A stretch of 15,152 nucleotides of DNA, taken from an uncultured Eubacteriales bacterium (lineage in GTDB: Bacteria; Bacillota; Clostridia; Oscillospirales; Acutalibacteraceae). The notes beneath the pieces were generated by a model. That model made no database searches and had not been told where the DNA came from. It saw nothing but the letters and a program-made list of their open reading frames with translations. The position numbers were made by a program, and so were the translations under genes. The stretch lies in contig ONUD01000138.1 of assembly GCA_900320925.1 (NCBI GenBank), forward strand, positions 1-15,152. Reading direction: 5' to 3'. This document shows positions 7,397 through 14,638 of this stretch, one piece after another (positions within the stretch are counted from its first letter, which is position 1; every line of letters starts with the position of its first letter).

Positions 7397-7736
7397 TGAT
7401 TTCCCGCTGTCGCAGTTTCATCCGCATCCTGTCTTGTTCCACCGCATCCGAAAGTGCCTCATAAAATGCTTCGGAATGTTTGATATTGCGTATGGCAAGC
7501 GTAGGGCTGGTTTTGTCGTTGGCATACACGGTAATGGTACCCAAGCCGAAGAGCTTCTGCCCCAACGTTCTGGTATAGGTCATGTCAACAATACGGTACA
7601 GCAGTATTTCATTCTTGACACTGGTAAACAAACCTGTGTCAATTACCAGTTTTTTCTCTTTCAGTGTATAGACAGTGAACGTCCACGGGATTCCGAAAAA
7701 CCCCCATCTTTTTCTTTCACGCATGATGGCTTCCAT
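7353..7736 (-). CDS. PH-like domain protein (bPH_2/DUF304 type), first gene of permease operon
   Basis: A 127-residue protein resembling the bacterial PH-like domain of the YdbS/YdbT group (bPH_2, DUF304): 'TVYTLKEKKLVIDTGLFTSVKNEI' and 'YRIVDMTYTRTLGQKLFGLGTI' match the family's strand pattern, including the R-I-x-D-x-x-x-x-R-T-L-G-Q signature. It lacks the membrane helices many relatives carry at the N-terminus, so it appears cytoplasmic or peripheral. The start at 7736 follows GGGAGGG (7744-7750) by seven bases. The acidic tail (residues ~112-127) overlaps or abuts the next gene. By context it may bind the cytoplasmic face of the permeases or the membrane; that role is inference. Confidence 0.8.
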   Translation of the reverse strand: MEAIMRERKRWGFFGIPWTFTVYTLKEKKLVIDTGLFTSVKNEILLYRIVDMTYTRTLGQKLFGLGTITVYANDKTSPTLAIRNIKHSEAFYEALSDAVEQDRMRMKLRQREIIDIDSGEDFYDQEN

Positions 7737-7771
7737 GAGAGAACCCTCCCTAAAATAGTTTCTTTTCTGCT

Positions 7772-7800
7772 ATTATACACGATGTTTTTCTTTTTCGCAA
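7772..7800 (-). promoter_or_regulatory. Sigma-A promoter of the PH-domain/permease operon
   Basis: On the minus strand, TTGCGA (7795-7800), a 17-base spacer and a perfect TATAAT (7772-7777). The start of transcription should lie near 7765, about 30 bases ahead of the ATG at 7736. It is divergent from the ABC transporter promoter at 7851-7877, about 50 bp apart. Confidence 0.85.
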
Positions 7801-7842
7801 CAGCAAAAACAAATTCCCCACGGAAATCAAATTTCTCATGGA

Positions 7843-7864
7843 ACAGTCACTTTACAGTCACTTT
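7843..7864 (+). repeat. Tandem 11-bp direct repeat ACAGTCACTTT, likely response-regulator box
   Basis: Two exact head-to-tail copies at 7843-7853 and 7854-7864. The arrangement, a 7-bp unit (ACAGTCA) plus a 4-bp spacer (CTTT) repeated at one helical turn, is that of tandem sites bound by OmpR/PhoB-family regulators. It overlaps the presumed -35 region of the downstream ABC transporter operon. Transporters of this ATPase/FtsX class are often controlled by such regulators, but no two-component gene is in this window. Confidence 0.55.
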
Positions 7865-7877
7865 GGAATGGTATCAT
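7851..7877 (+). promoter_or_regulatory. Probable promoter of the ABC transporter operon
   Basis: TTTACA at 7851-7856 and TATCAT at 7872-7877 are separated by only 15 bases, a sub-optimal spacing. CATGAT at 7875-7880 (18-base spacer) is an alternative -10. A weak core promoter overlapped by tandem 11-bp repeats is what an activator-dependent promoter would look like. The leader to the ATG at 7910 is short. Confidence 0.45.
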
Positions 7878-7909
7878 GATGTCATCAACGATACAGGAGG
7901 AAATTGAAG

Positions 7910-8581
7910 ATGGAAATACTGAAAGCGGAACACTTGGTCAAAACTTACACAACAGGCGGTGAACCGTTCAATGCGGTGGATGATGTATCGTTCACGGTGG
8001 AGCAGGGAGAATTTGTTGCCATCATCGGAGCAAGCGGCAGCGGCAAAAGTACGCTGATGCACCTGCTTGGAGGGGTGGACAGACCCACAAGCGGCAAGGT
8101 GCTGATTAACGGCACGAATATCTGTTCCATGAACAATGACAAGCTTGCCATCTTCCGCAGAAGGCAGATTGGCATTGTCTACCAGTTCTATAACCTGATT
8201 CCGATTCTGACTGCCGAGGAGAATATTACCCTTCCCGCCGACCTTGACGGCAGAAAGCCTGAACCCGAAAAGTTGGAGGACATCATGCAGACACTGGGGA
8301 TTGCCGACAAACGCCGCAATCTTCCCAATGAACTGTCGGGCGGTCAGCAGCAGCGAATTTCCATTGCCCGTGCCATCATCAATGACCCTGCCATTCTGCT
8401 GGCAGATGAGCCGACAGGCAACCTTGATTCCAAATCGACAGAGGATATTGTATCCCTTTTCAAAATGACGAACCAAAAGTACAAGCAAACCATTATCATG
8501 ATTACCCATAATCTGGAAATTGCAAAGGAAGCCGACAGAGTGCTTCATCTACAGGACGGCAAGCTCATTGAGGAGGTGTGA
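7910..8581 (+). CDS. ABC transporter ATP-binding protein, MacB/LolD/BceA family
   Basis: A 223-residue ATPase that powers the FtsX-like permease encoded next. All motifs are intact: Walker A GASGSGKST at 40-48, Q-loop glutamine 92 in YQFYNLIP, signature LSGGQQQ at 142-148, Walker B ILLADEP with glutamate 167, D-loop NLDS, and switch histidine 200. The 'FYNLIP.LTAEENI' stretch is typical of the family. Family members act in peptide-antibiotic resistance (BceA), lipoprotein release (LolD) or drug export (MacB); sequence alone does not decide which. The ATG at 7910 is nine bases after AGGAGG (7895-7900); an in-frame TTG at 7904 is too close. It is followed after two bases by the permease start. 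Confidence 0.95.
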   Translation: MEILKAEHLVKTYTTGGEPFNAVDDVSFTVEQGEFVAIIGASGSGKSTLMHLLGGVDRPTSGKVLINGTNICSMNNDKLAIFRRRQIGIVYQFYNLIPILTAEENITLPADLDGRKPEPEKLEDIMQTLGIADKRRNLPNELSGGQQQRISIARAIINDPAILLADEPTGNLDSKSTEDIVSLFKMTNQKYKQTIIMITHNLEIAKEADRVLHLQDGKLIEEV

Positions 8582-8583
8582 CC

Positions 8584-11424
8584 ATGCATACCATACAAAA
8601 ACTGACGGTCAAAAATCTCCTGATGAACAAGACCCGTACCCTCATGACGATTATTGGCATTATCCTGTCTGCCACACTGATTACGATGGTTGCCTGCACA
8701 GCCCTGTCTGCCCGTGAAACAGTCGTGAACATTGAAGCACAAACCTACGGCAACTGGACTGTTGGCTTCTGGGGTGACATGGACGGAAAGCAACTGGAGC
8801 AGTTCAAACTGAACCGCAGTGTTGACGATCTCTATGCAACTTACTATGTCGGCAATGCCAAGATTCCCTCTCCGAAATATGATGATGTGACCTATATAGC
8901 AGTGACAGCCGTCAGTGAGGGTGGGCTTGAAAACTGCTTCAATGCCACGCTCAAGGAGGGACGCTATCCGCAGAATGCCAGTGAACTGGTACTGCCGAAA
9001 AACTTTGTCAAGAGTACCAAAAATACCTACAAGCTGGGGGATACCATCACCCTTGAACTTGGTGTCAGAACCATGTCTATTCCTGAAGAAGAGAAGGAGT
9101 ATGCTCAAACGGATAATATTTCTTTTAACTGGCCGTATGATTTTGGGGATCTCACCTTTGAACCAAAATTCAAAAAGACCTATACCATTGTAGGTTTCCT
9201 TGATAATATTTCCGATGCAATTGACTCCCATTCTCAGGACACTTTACGCTATGTATATACGGGTTTTGATATCGACAATCATAAAGAACAAGTAGGACTG
9301 CAAGACTTTAATGGCACAATGAATTATCCTGTGATGTCCTTTATACGGCTCACTCCCGAAGCCGAACAGGATTATATGGGGGGCATTGCCGATATTCTCG
9401 GTATTGGAGATAAGGCACTTGTCGATATGTATCTCCATACGGATTCTCCTGCTGCCCATGAAACGGTAGGAAACATACTGGAGGAAAAGCATATCGCTCA
9501 GTTGACCATCAATGAAGCTATCCTGAAAGCCAAACTGATTATTGTCTCTCTGGAAACTGCCTTTACGCTTGCCACGGTTCTTGTCGTACTATTCGGCATT
9601 ATCATCATTTCCAGTATCTTTATTATCCGCAACAGCTTTTATATCTCCATCTCGGAAAAATCCAAGCTGTACGGTATGCTCACCTCTATCGGTGCAACGC
9701 CCCGACAAATCAGGAACAATGTCTTTTTTGAAGGCTTTTTGCTGGGACTGATTGCCATTCCGATAGGAATCGTGTTGGGCATTTTCGGCACGGCAGGACT
9801 GGTAAGTCTGTGCAACGGCGTACTCGGGGCATTTCTGGGCGGTATCCAAATACAGTTTGCTGTATCATGGCTGCCGGTTGCGATGGCACTGGTGCTGTGT
9901 GTCGGCACGATTTTCATGTCGGTGCTGTCGCCTGCCATTGAAACGGCAAGGATTTCTCCCATTGTTGCCATCAGGGGCAATCAGGATGTCAAAATTGCCA
10001 AGAGAAAACGCAAAAAAGCCAAAGCTTACAAAACCCCGAAACTGATTCAAAAACTCTTTGGTATCGGCGGCAGCATTGCCTGGAAGAACCTGCAACGCAG
10101 CAAAAAGAAATACCGTGCAACGGTCATCTCCATTGCCGCCAGTGTGACGGTGTATCTGGCAGCGTCAACGATTATCGGCTGTCTTGTCAGCTATCTTGAC
10201 ACCTACCACGAGGATATGCATTACAATATGTACTACAGTGCTGCATCTACAGGTGATTTCGGGACAAAAGAATATGTCAAAAGATCTTTGCGTCAGTTTG
10301 ATGAAATCGCTGACAGGGATGAAGTGACAGAAGCTGTCTATGCTGCTTCTGCTATGTCCTACATTGCCCCCATTTCCAAAGAACAGTGGGTATTTGACGG
10401 CGATACCTACGGCATACTGGCAGATGAGGGAGAACGTGAGGGTGTTTTGTCCCCGATTTTTAATATCACTACGGTGGACAAGGGGACGTTCCAAAAAATC
10501 TGCGAATCCCTCGGCAAGACCGAATCGGAAATGAACGGAAAAGCCATCCTCGTCAATTTTAAGATTCTTGAGGAACAGCAGTTCGATGAAAAAGGTGATT
10601 TCAGCGGTTGGAAGGAAGTACCGAAAGTGATATTCAAAAATATCGAGGGTACTGTCCTGAATTTGCAGTCACGATATGCTTACTTCTATGATGAATGGAA
10701 GAAGATGGATGAAGAATTTGAATTTGACATGGAGCAGTACGGAAAAATCTTTCCCATCACCATCGGAGCCGAAATCACACCCGACACCATGAATGTATTA
10801 GATTCTTACCAAACGATTTGGAATATGGATTCATGCATTATCGTGGATTCCGACTGGCTCATGGAAAATATTGAAAGTCTGGATTCTTTTTACGGAAGCT
10901 ATGTGAATCTTTACTCCACCGATTCCGATGCAACGGAAGCAGCTTTGGAAGACATGGGCATTACCAGCATTGACAATGCTGCCAAAGAAGTTGCTGCCGT
11001 CAATGCTGTATCTTTTATTGTCCAGTTCTTTGTTTACAGCTTCATCGGTATGATTACCCTGATCGGTCTGACCAATGTATTCAACACCATCCACACCAAC
11101 ATGAACCTCCGTCAGAAAGAATTTGCCGCCCTGCGTTCCATTGGCATGACCAATGCCGAATTTGACCGCATGATTACCCTGGAAAGCTTCTTCTATACTT
11201 CCAAGGCACTGTTCATCGGCTTGCCGCTGGGACTTCTGCTCGGGTATGGTGCTTACAGGCTGCTCCTGCAATCCAGCCAGGTCGTGACATATACCTTCCC
11301 GTGGATTCCTTTGCTTTTGACGATTGCCGCCGTGGCACTGGTCATATGGCTCATCATGGTCGTGTCCATCCGCAAAATCCGCAGCCAGAACATCATCGAA
11401 ACCATCCGCAATGACAATATCTGA
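8584..11424 (+). CDS. FtsX-like ABC transporter permease, two extracytoplasmic domains
   Basis: A 946-residue membrane protein, the partner of the preceding ATPase, with which it should form a mechanotransmitting complex. Hydrophobic segments lie near residues 20-42, 322-345, 382-409, 430-459, 510-538, 808-835, 869-896 and 905-930. This gives two four-helix FtsX halves, each with a large extracytoplasmic domain (about 43-320 and 540-805). The conserved coupling motifs 'GMLTSIGATPRQI' and 'ALRSIGMTNAEF' follow helices 2 and 6. It is longer than BceB-type permeases (~650 residues) and resembles the long two-loop FtsX permeases of Firmicutes. The ATG at 8584 is seven bases after AGGAGG (8571-8576), which lies inside the end of the ATPase gene. 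The soluble domains use more AT-rich codons than the membrane parts. Substrate unknown. Confidence 0.92.
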   Translation: MHTIQKLTVKNLLMNKTRTLMTIIGIILSATLITMVACTALSARETVVNIEAQTYGNWTVGFWGDMDGKQLEQFKLNRSVDDLYATYYVGNAKIPSPKYDDVTYIAVTAVSEGGLENCFNATLKEGRYPQNASELVLPKNFVKSTKNTYKLGDTITLELGVRTMSIPEEEKEYAQTDNISFNWPYDFGDLTFEPKFKKTYTIVGFLDNISDAIDSHSQDTLRYVYTGFDIDNHKEQVGLQDFNGTMNYPVMSFIRLTPEAEQDYMGGIADILGIGDKALVDMYLHTDSPAAHETVGNILEEKHIAQLTINEAILKAKLIIVSLETAFTLATVLVVLFGIIIISSIFIIRNSFYISISEKSKLYGMLTSIGATPRQIRNNVFFEGFLLGLIAIPIGIVLGIFGTAGLVSLCNGVLGAFLGGIQIQFAVSWLPVAMALVLCVGTIFMSVLSPAIETARISPIVAIRGNQDVKIAKRKRKKAKAYKTPKLIQKLFGIGGSIAWKNLQRSKKKYRATVISIAASVTVYLAASTIIGCLVSYLDTYHEDMHYNMYYSAASTGDFGTKEYVKRSLRQFDEIADRDEVTEAVYAASAMSYIAPISKEQWVFDGDTYGILADEGEREGVLSPIFNITTVDKGTFQKICESLGKTESEMNGKAILVNFKILEEQQFDEKGDFSGWKEVPKVIFKNIEGTVLNLQSRYAYFYDEWKKMDEEFEFDMEQYGKIFPITIGAEITPDTMNVLDSYQTIWNMDSCIIVDSDWLMENIESLDSFYGSYVNLYSTDSDATEAALEDMGITSIDNAAKEVAAVNAVSFIVQFFVYSFIGMITLIGLTNVFNTIHTNMNLRQKEFAALRSIGMTNAEFDRMITLESFFYTSKALFIGLPLGLLLGYGAYRLLLQSSQVVTYTFPWIPLLLTIAAVALVIWLIMVVSIRKIRSQNIIETIRNDNI

Positions 11425-11428
11425 ACAA

Positions 11429-11465
11429 AATCCCCCTGCCTTGCATGATACAAAGCAGGGGGATT
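11429..11465. terminator. Intrinsic terminator between the ABC operon and spo0A
   Basis: The arms AATCCCCCTGC (11429-11439) and GCAGGGGGATT (11455-11465) form an 11-bp stem with a 15-base loop. On the minus strand the stem runs into GATTTTGTT, a fair T-run, so it should end spo0A transcription efficiently. On the plus strand it is followed by ATTGTTGG, a poorer tail. It lies between convergent stop codons at 11422-11424 and 11476-11478. Confidence 0.8.
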
Positions 11466-11475
11466 GTTGGATGTG

Positions 11476-12249
11476 TCAGGCAATTTTCTTTCGGAGCCGC
11501 AGGCGGTCGGAGATCATGGCAATAAATTCACTGTTGGTTGGTTTGCCGCGGCTGTTGTGGATGGTGTAGCCGAAGTAGGAATTCAGTACGTCTACGTCAC
11601 CTCTGTCCCACGCCACTTCAATGGCATGACGGATGGCTCGTTCTACCCGTGAAGAGGTTGTTTCGTACTTTTTGGCGACGGACGGGTACAATTCCTTGGT
11701 GACGGCATTGATAATTTCCGGGTGCTTGACGGACATGATGATGGAGTCACGCAGGTAGTGATAGCCTTTGATATGGGCAGGTACACCAATCTGATGGAGA
11801 ATATCGGTGATGGTGATTTCCAGTTCACGGTCAAGACTGTAAACATCGCCTTTTCGAGGCTGCTCCTCTGCACAGCACCGCATCAGTTCGGAGATCCTCT
11901 CCAACAGATCCGATGGACGGAACGGTTTGATCACATAGTAGGCAGCTCCTGCACTGAGAGCTTCCCTTTCCAGCATGGAGCTGTCAAAGCTTGAGATGAT
12001 GACAAATACAGGTATATTTCCGTCCTCGATTTTCTTGATCGAACGCATCACCCCTACGCCATCAATGCTGCTCATGAACATATCCATCAGCACGATGTCA
12101 GGAGCAAACGAGTGGATACTTTCAACGACCTTACTGCCGTCTTTTTCGCAGAATCTTGCCTCAAATCCCTTTTCGGCAAAAATATCTGACGAGTCCGTTT
12201 GAAATTCGGCAGCATCTTCCGCAATCAGAATTTTAAACCTGTTTTTCAT
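11476..12249 (-). CDS. spo0A: Sporulation master response regulator Spo0A
   Basis: A 257-residue cytoplasmic transcription factor that, when phosphorylated, commits the cell to sporulation. The N-terminal receiver domain (about 4-122) has the acidic pair E11-D12, phosphoacceptor D56 (the same number as in Bacillus subtilis), serine 86/87 in place of the usual threonine, and K108 in 'IKPF'. The C-terminal Spo0A effector domain (about 143-257) contains the hallmark 'IGVPAHIKGYHYLRDSI', 'SRVERAIRHAIEVAW' recognition helix and 'KPTNSEFIAMISDRLRL'. The ATG at 12249 is six bases after GGGGGA; the open frame extends 21 codons further without a ribosome site. Odd point: the DxxMP motif after D56 reads 'DMFMSS', so the conserved proline is replaced. 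spoIVB lies directly upstream, as in other endospore formers. Confidence 0.96.
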   Translation of the reverse strand: MKNRFKILIAEDAAEFQTDSSDIFAEKGFEARFCEKDGSKVVESIHSFAPDIVLMDMFMSSIDGVGVMRSIKKIEDGNIPVFVIISSFDSSMLEREALSAGAAYYVIKPFRPSDLLERISELMRCCAEEQPRKGDVYSLDRELEITITDILHQIGVPAHIKGYHYLRDSIIMSVKHPEIINAVTKELYPSVAKKYETTSSRVERAIRHAIEVAWDRGDVDVLNSYFGYTIHNSRGKPTNSEFIAMISDRLRLRKKIA

Positions 12250-12283
12250 ATGAAATCCCCCATTAGTATTTTGTGATGATGTT

Positions 12284-12312
12284 ATATTACCATAAATTGG
12301 TAAATTTGGCAA
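12284..12312 (-). promoter_or_regulatory. Probable sigma-A promoter of spo0A
   Basis: On the minus strand, TTGCCA (12307-12312), a 17-base spacer and TAATAT (12284-12289). A 6-bp inverted repeat, TTACCA (12287-12292) with TGGTAA (12298-12303), occupies the spacer and could bind a repressor. The transcription start would be about 25-30 bases ahead of the spo0A ATG. No recognisable sigma-H promoter was found here. Confidence 0.55.
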
Positions 12313-12346
12313 TAGCTATTTTGTAATTTTTAAAATTTGGGGCTTA

Positions 12347-12354
12347 TTCAACAA
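12347..12354 (-). promoter_or_regulatory. Spo0A-box-like site TTGTTGAA
   Basis: Read on the minus strand, TTGTTGAA matches seven of eight bases of the Spo0A box TTGTCGAA. It sits just after the spoIVB stop codon and about 35 bp upstream of the spo0A -35 box, a position suited to autoregulation. An eight-base near match in an AT-rich gap may be chance. Confidence 0.3.
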
Positions 12355-12356
12355 AT

Positions 12357-13559
12357 TCAGGCAGCTAAATTTAGGCGGTTTTGCATAAGGGTCTTGTTGA
12401 AAGAAATCATATTTTCGGCGAATATGGCATATCCCCCCGAAGGGTCGTTGACAAATACGTGCGTCACTGCTCCCACGAAGCGGCCGTTTTGCAGAATAGG
12501 ACTGCCGCTCATGCCTTGGACAATGCCGCCGGTTTTTTCAAGAAGCTGTGGATCGGTAATACGGATGGTCATGTTCTTGGAAGCATTGACATTGTTGTAG
12601 CTGATATCCTCAATCAGGATGTCATAAGCGTGTACACCGCTTTCATCAACGGTTGTCAGAAGCTGTGCCTTTCCCCGCTGCACCTCCTGCTTGAATGCCA
12701 CGGGGAGCGTGGCACGCTGTTCCCATGCAGAGAGTGTCCCATACACTCCCTGTTCACTGTTGGCTATCAGAGTCCCGAGCGGTTTGGTATCACGGAAGCA
12801 GCCGCTCAGGGAACCGGGAGTGCCGCAGGTGCTTTTTTCCACGCCGATAATATCTGCCTGCACAATATCACCGTTTTCCAGCGGCATCAGACTGCCGCTT
12901 TTGCTGTCACAGATACCATGTCCGAGTCCGGCAAAGCTGCCGGTTTCAGGGTCAATGAATGTCATGGTGCCGATACCGGCACAACTGTCACGCACCATCA
13001 GCCCAATACGGTACTGCCGCTGTTCCGTGCTGTAAACGGGGGTAATTTGGGTCACATACTCTTTTTGGTCATGCAGGGCGGTAATGGTCAGCGGCTCCCC
13101 ACCGCTGTGTTCCACCGCTTTGAGCAGTTCTTCATTGTTGGTCAGTTTACGGCCGTCTGCCGTGAGGAGAATGTCCCCGCATCGGATCCCTGCTTTCGCA
13201 GCAGGATCTTCTTCCCCGATGCAGGAGGTTTCCGACACGACCAGTCCCTCCGTATAGATACGGATGCCAAACGGTGTGCCGCCGACAATGACATGGGGAC
13301 GCTCCGTGATACGGACATCCACCTGCTTGACGGGAACGCTCCCGAACAGCAGGATCTCCCCGGAATAGGCACTGCTTTGTTCCTCGTATTGCAGAGAAAG
13401 GGGAAAACTGCCTGTCACCAGTTGTCCGTCCGCGGCTGTAACATTCATGCGTGAGGGTGTGAGATAGGCGGTCATGGCACACAGGGAAAAAAGAATGGCT
13501 GCTGAAACCGTGCAGAACAGTGCCAGACCATGAAACAGACGTTCCATTTTTTTCTTCAT
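12357..13559 (-). CDS. spoIVB: SpoIVB sporulation signalling serine peptidase (S55)
   Basis: A 400-residue protease made in the forespore and exported to the intermembrane space, where in Bacillus it cleaves SpoIVFA to trigger pro-sigma-K processing. Residues about 10-33 form an N-terminal membrane anchor. A PDZ domain lies at roughly 98-175 ('PFGIRIYTEGLVV', 'AAKAGIRCGDILL'). The S55 peptidase domain follows with H214 (GLGHGI), D336 (ITDPQL) and S351 (QGMSGSP). The Asp-Ser distance of 15 residues equals that of B. subtilis D363/S378, so the triad looks complete. The ATG at 13559 is eight bases after AGGAGG (13568-13573); a longer frame to 13691 has no ribosome site. No clear sigma-F or sigma-G promoter could be identified ahead of it. 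Confidence 0.95.
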   Translation of the reverse strand: MKKKMERLFHGLALFCTVSAAILFSLCAMTAYLTPSRMNVTAADGQLVTGSFPLSLQYEEQSSAYSGEILLFGSVPVKQVDVRITERPHVIVGGTPFGIRIYTEGLVVSETSCIGEEDPAAKAGIRCGDILLTADGRKLTNNEELLKAVEHSGGEPLTITALHDQKEYVTQITPVYSTEQRQYRIGLMVRDSCAGIGTMTFIDPETGSFAGLGHGICDSKSGSLMPLENGDIVQADIIGVEKSTCGTPGSLSGCFRDTKPLGTLIANSEQGVYGTLSAWEQRATLPVAFKQEVQRGKAQLLTTVDESGVHAYDILIEDISYNNVNASKNMTIRITDPQLLEKTGGIVQGMSGSPILQNGRFVGAVTHVFVNDPSGGYAIFAENMISFNKTLMQNRLNLAA

Positions 13560-13639
13560 AGTTTCCACCTCCTCATACAATAGTGTTGACGGAAAGCGGA
13601 CAAAATAAATTGTGTTTCCCGTGCCAGAAGTTTTGGTTT

Positions 13640-13658
13640 TTTGTGTAAAACTCACAAA
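13640..13658. promoter_or_regulatory. Inverted repeat TTTGTG/CACAAA between spoIVB and yicC
   Basis: TTTGTG at 13640-13645 and CACAAA at 13653-13658 form a 6-bp dyad with a 7-base centre, 26 bases upstream of the yicC -35 box. It could be an operator for either divergent gene. Support is limited to symmetry and placement. Confidence 0.25.
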
Positions 13659-13684
13659 GATTGAAGGATATTTTTGGAAGCGTG

Positions 13685-13713
13685 TTGACAAGCGTTTCGC
13701 AAAGCTTTAGAAT
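13685..13713 (+). promoter_or_regulatory. Strong sigma-A promoter of the yicC-remA-gmk operon
   Basis: A perfect TTGACA at 13685-13690, a 17-base spacer and TAGAAT at 13708-13713. Transcription should start near 13720, about 26 bases before the yicC ATG. This indicates strong constitutive expression of the operon. Confidence 0.85.
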
Positions 13714-13745
13714 AGAGATAAAATCTGATGGACTGAGATGATAAA

Positions 13746-14624
13746 ATGATAAGAAGTATGACAGGCTACGGACGCTTTGAAGGAGTGGTCGGGGGCAGAC
13801 GGACAGTCTTTGAAATCAAGTCGGTCAACCACCGCTTTTTTGAATTGCAGTGCCGCTTGCCAAGAGGCTGCGGCTTTCTGGAAGAAAGCATCAAGGAATT
13901 GCTGACAGGTGTGGTGACAAGAGGGAAAGTAGATGTGTACGTGTCGGTGGAAGCCGATGACACGGTAGCTGCCGATGTCAGAATCAACCATTCCCTGGCG
14001 GCAGGCTATATGAAAGCACTCAAAGAACTGGAAAATACATACGATTTGCCAAATGATATGGGGGTATCCTCACTGGCAGGCTATCCGGATATTTTTACCG
14101 TCAGCAAGCCTCCCGAAAATGAAGAACAGCTTACCGCCATTGTGAAAACAGCAGGAACACAGGCATTGAAAAGCTTTCTGGAAATGCGGGAACGTGAAGG
14201 AGAAAAACTGAAAAAAGATGTCCTCCAGCGTGGACGGCATATCATGGCAATTGTGGCAGAGGTGGAGGAACGCTCCCCGCAGACCGTGGAAGCATACAGA
14301 AGCAAGCTGTATGAACGGCTCAAAGAGGTGCTGGCAGATACCACCATCGACCCCCAGAGAATGCTGACAGAAGCCGCCATTTTTGCCGACAAGACCGCTG
14401 TGGCAGAGGAAACCGTTCGGCTTCGCAGTCATTTTGAACAGTTGGAAGCCATGCTGTCCCTGTCGGAGCCGGTAGGCAGAAAGCTGGACTTTATCGTGCA
14501 GGAGATGAACCGGGAAGCCAATACCATCGGTTCTAAAGTGTGCGATGCAGAGCTTGCCCACAAGGTCGTGGACATCAAGGGGGAAATTGAAAAAATACGG
14601 GAACAGATCCAAAATATTGAATGA
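13746..14624 (+). CDS. yicC: YicC/YloC family endoribonuclease
   Basis: A 292-residue cytoplasmic protein of the YicC family, shown in Escherichia coli to be an RNA-cleaving enzyme that takes part in small-RNA turnover. The start 'MIRSMTGYGR' is the family's invariant N-terminus and fixes the ATG at 13746 despite a weak ribosome site (GAGATGA). Residues about 1-155 are the YicC_N domain and the last ~85 are the DUF1732 domain, with the hallmark 'FIVQEMNREANTIGSK' beginning at residue 249. Length is normal for the family. Its stop codon overlaps an ATG of the next frame (ATGA, 14621-14624). The order yicC-remA-gmk is conserved in many Firmicutes, linking it to nucleotide and RNA housekeeping. 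Confidence 0.95.
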   Translation: MIRSMTGYGRFEGVVGGRRTVFEIKSVNHRFFELQCRLPRGCGFLEESIKELLTGVVTRGKVDVYVSVEADDTVAADVRINHSLAAGYMKALKELENTYDLPNDMGVSSLAGYPDIFTVSKPPENEEQLTAIVKTAGTQALKSFLEMREREGEKLKKDVLQRGRHIMAIVAEVEERSPQTVEAYRSKLYERLKEVLADTTIDPQRMLTEAAIFADKTAVAEETVRLRSHFEQLEAMLSLSEPVGRKLDFIVQEMNREANTIGSKVCDAELAHKVVDIKGEIEKIREQIQNIE

Positions 14625-14638
14625 CGGGGGGAATTGTG

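Noticed and set aside
7910..8581. This ATPase as the missing partner of the ABC-2 permeases
   Set aside because: It is MacB/LolD-type, divergently transcribed, and two bases from an FtsX permease, its family's standard partner.
12381..13454. 357-codon plus-strand frame opposite spoIVB
   Set aside because: spoIVB on the other strand has PDZ and peptidase domains with an intact catalytic triad.
13560..13684. Sigma-F or sigma-G promoter for spoIVB
   Set aside because: No pair of hexamers matched either consensus at the right spacing; only weak partial matches were seen.
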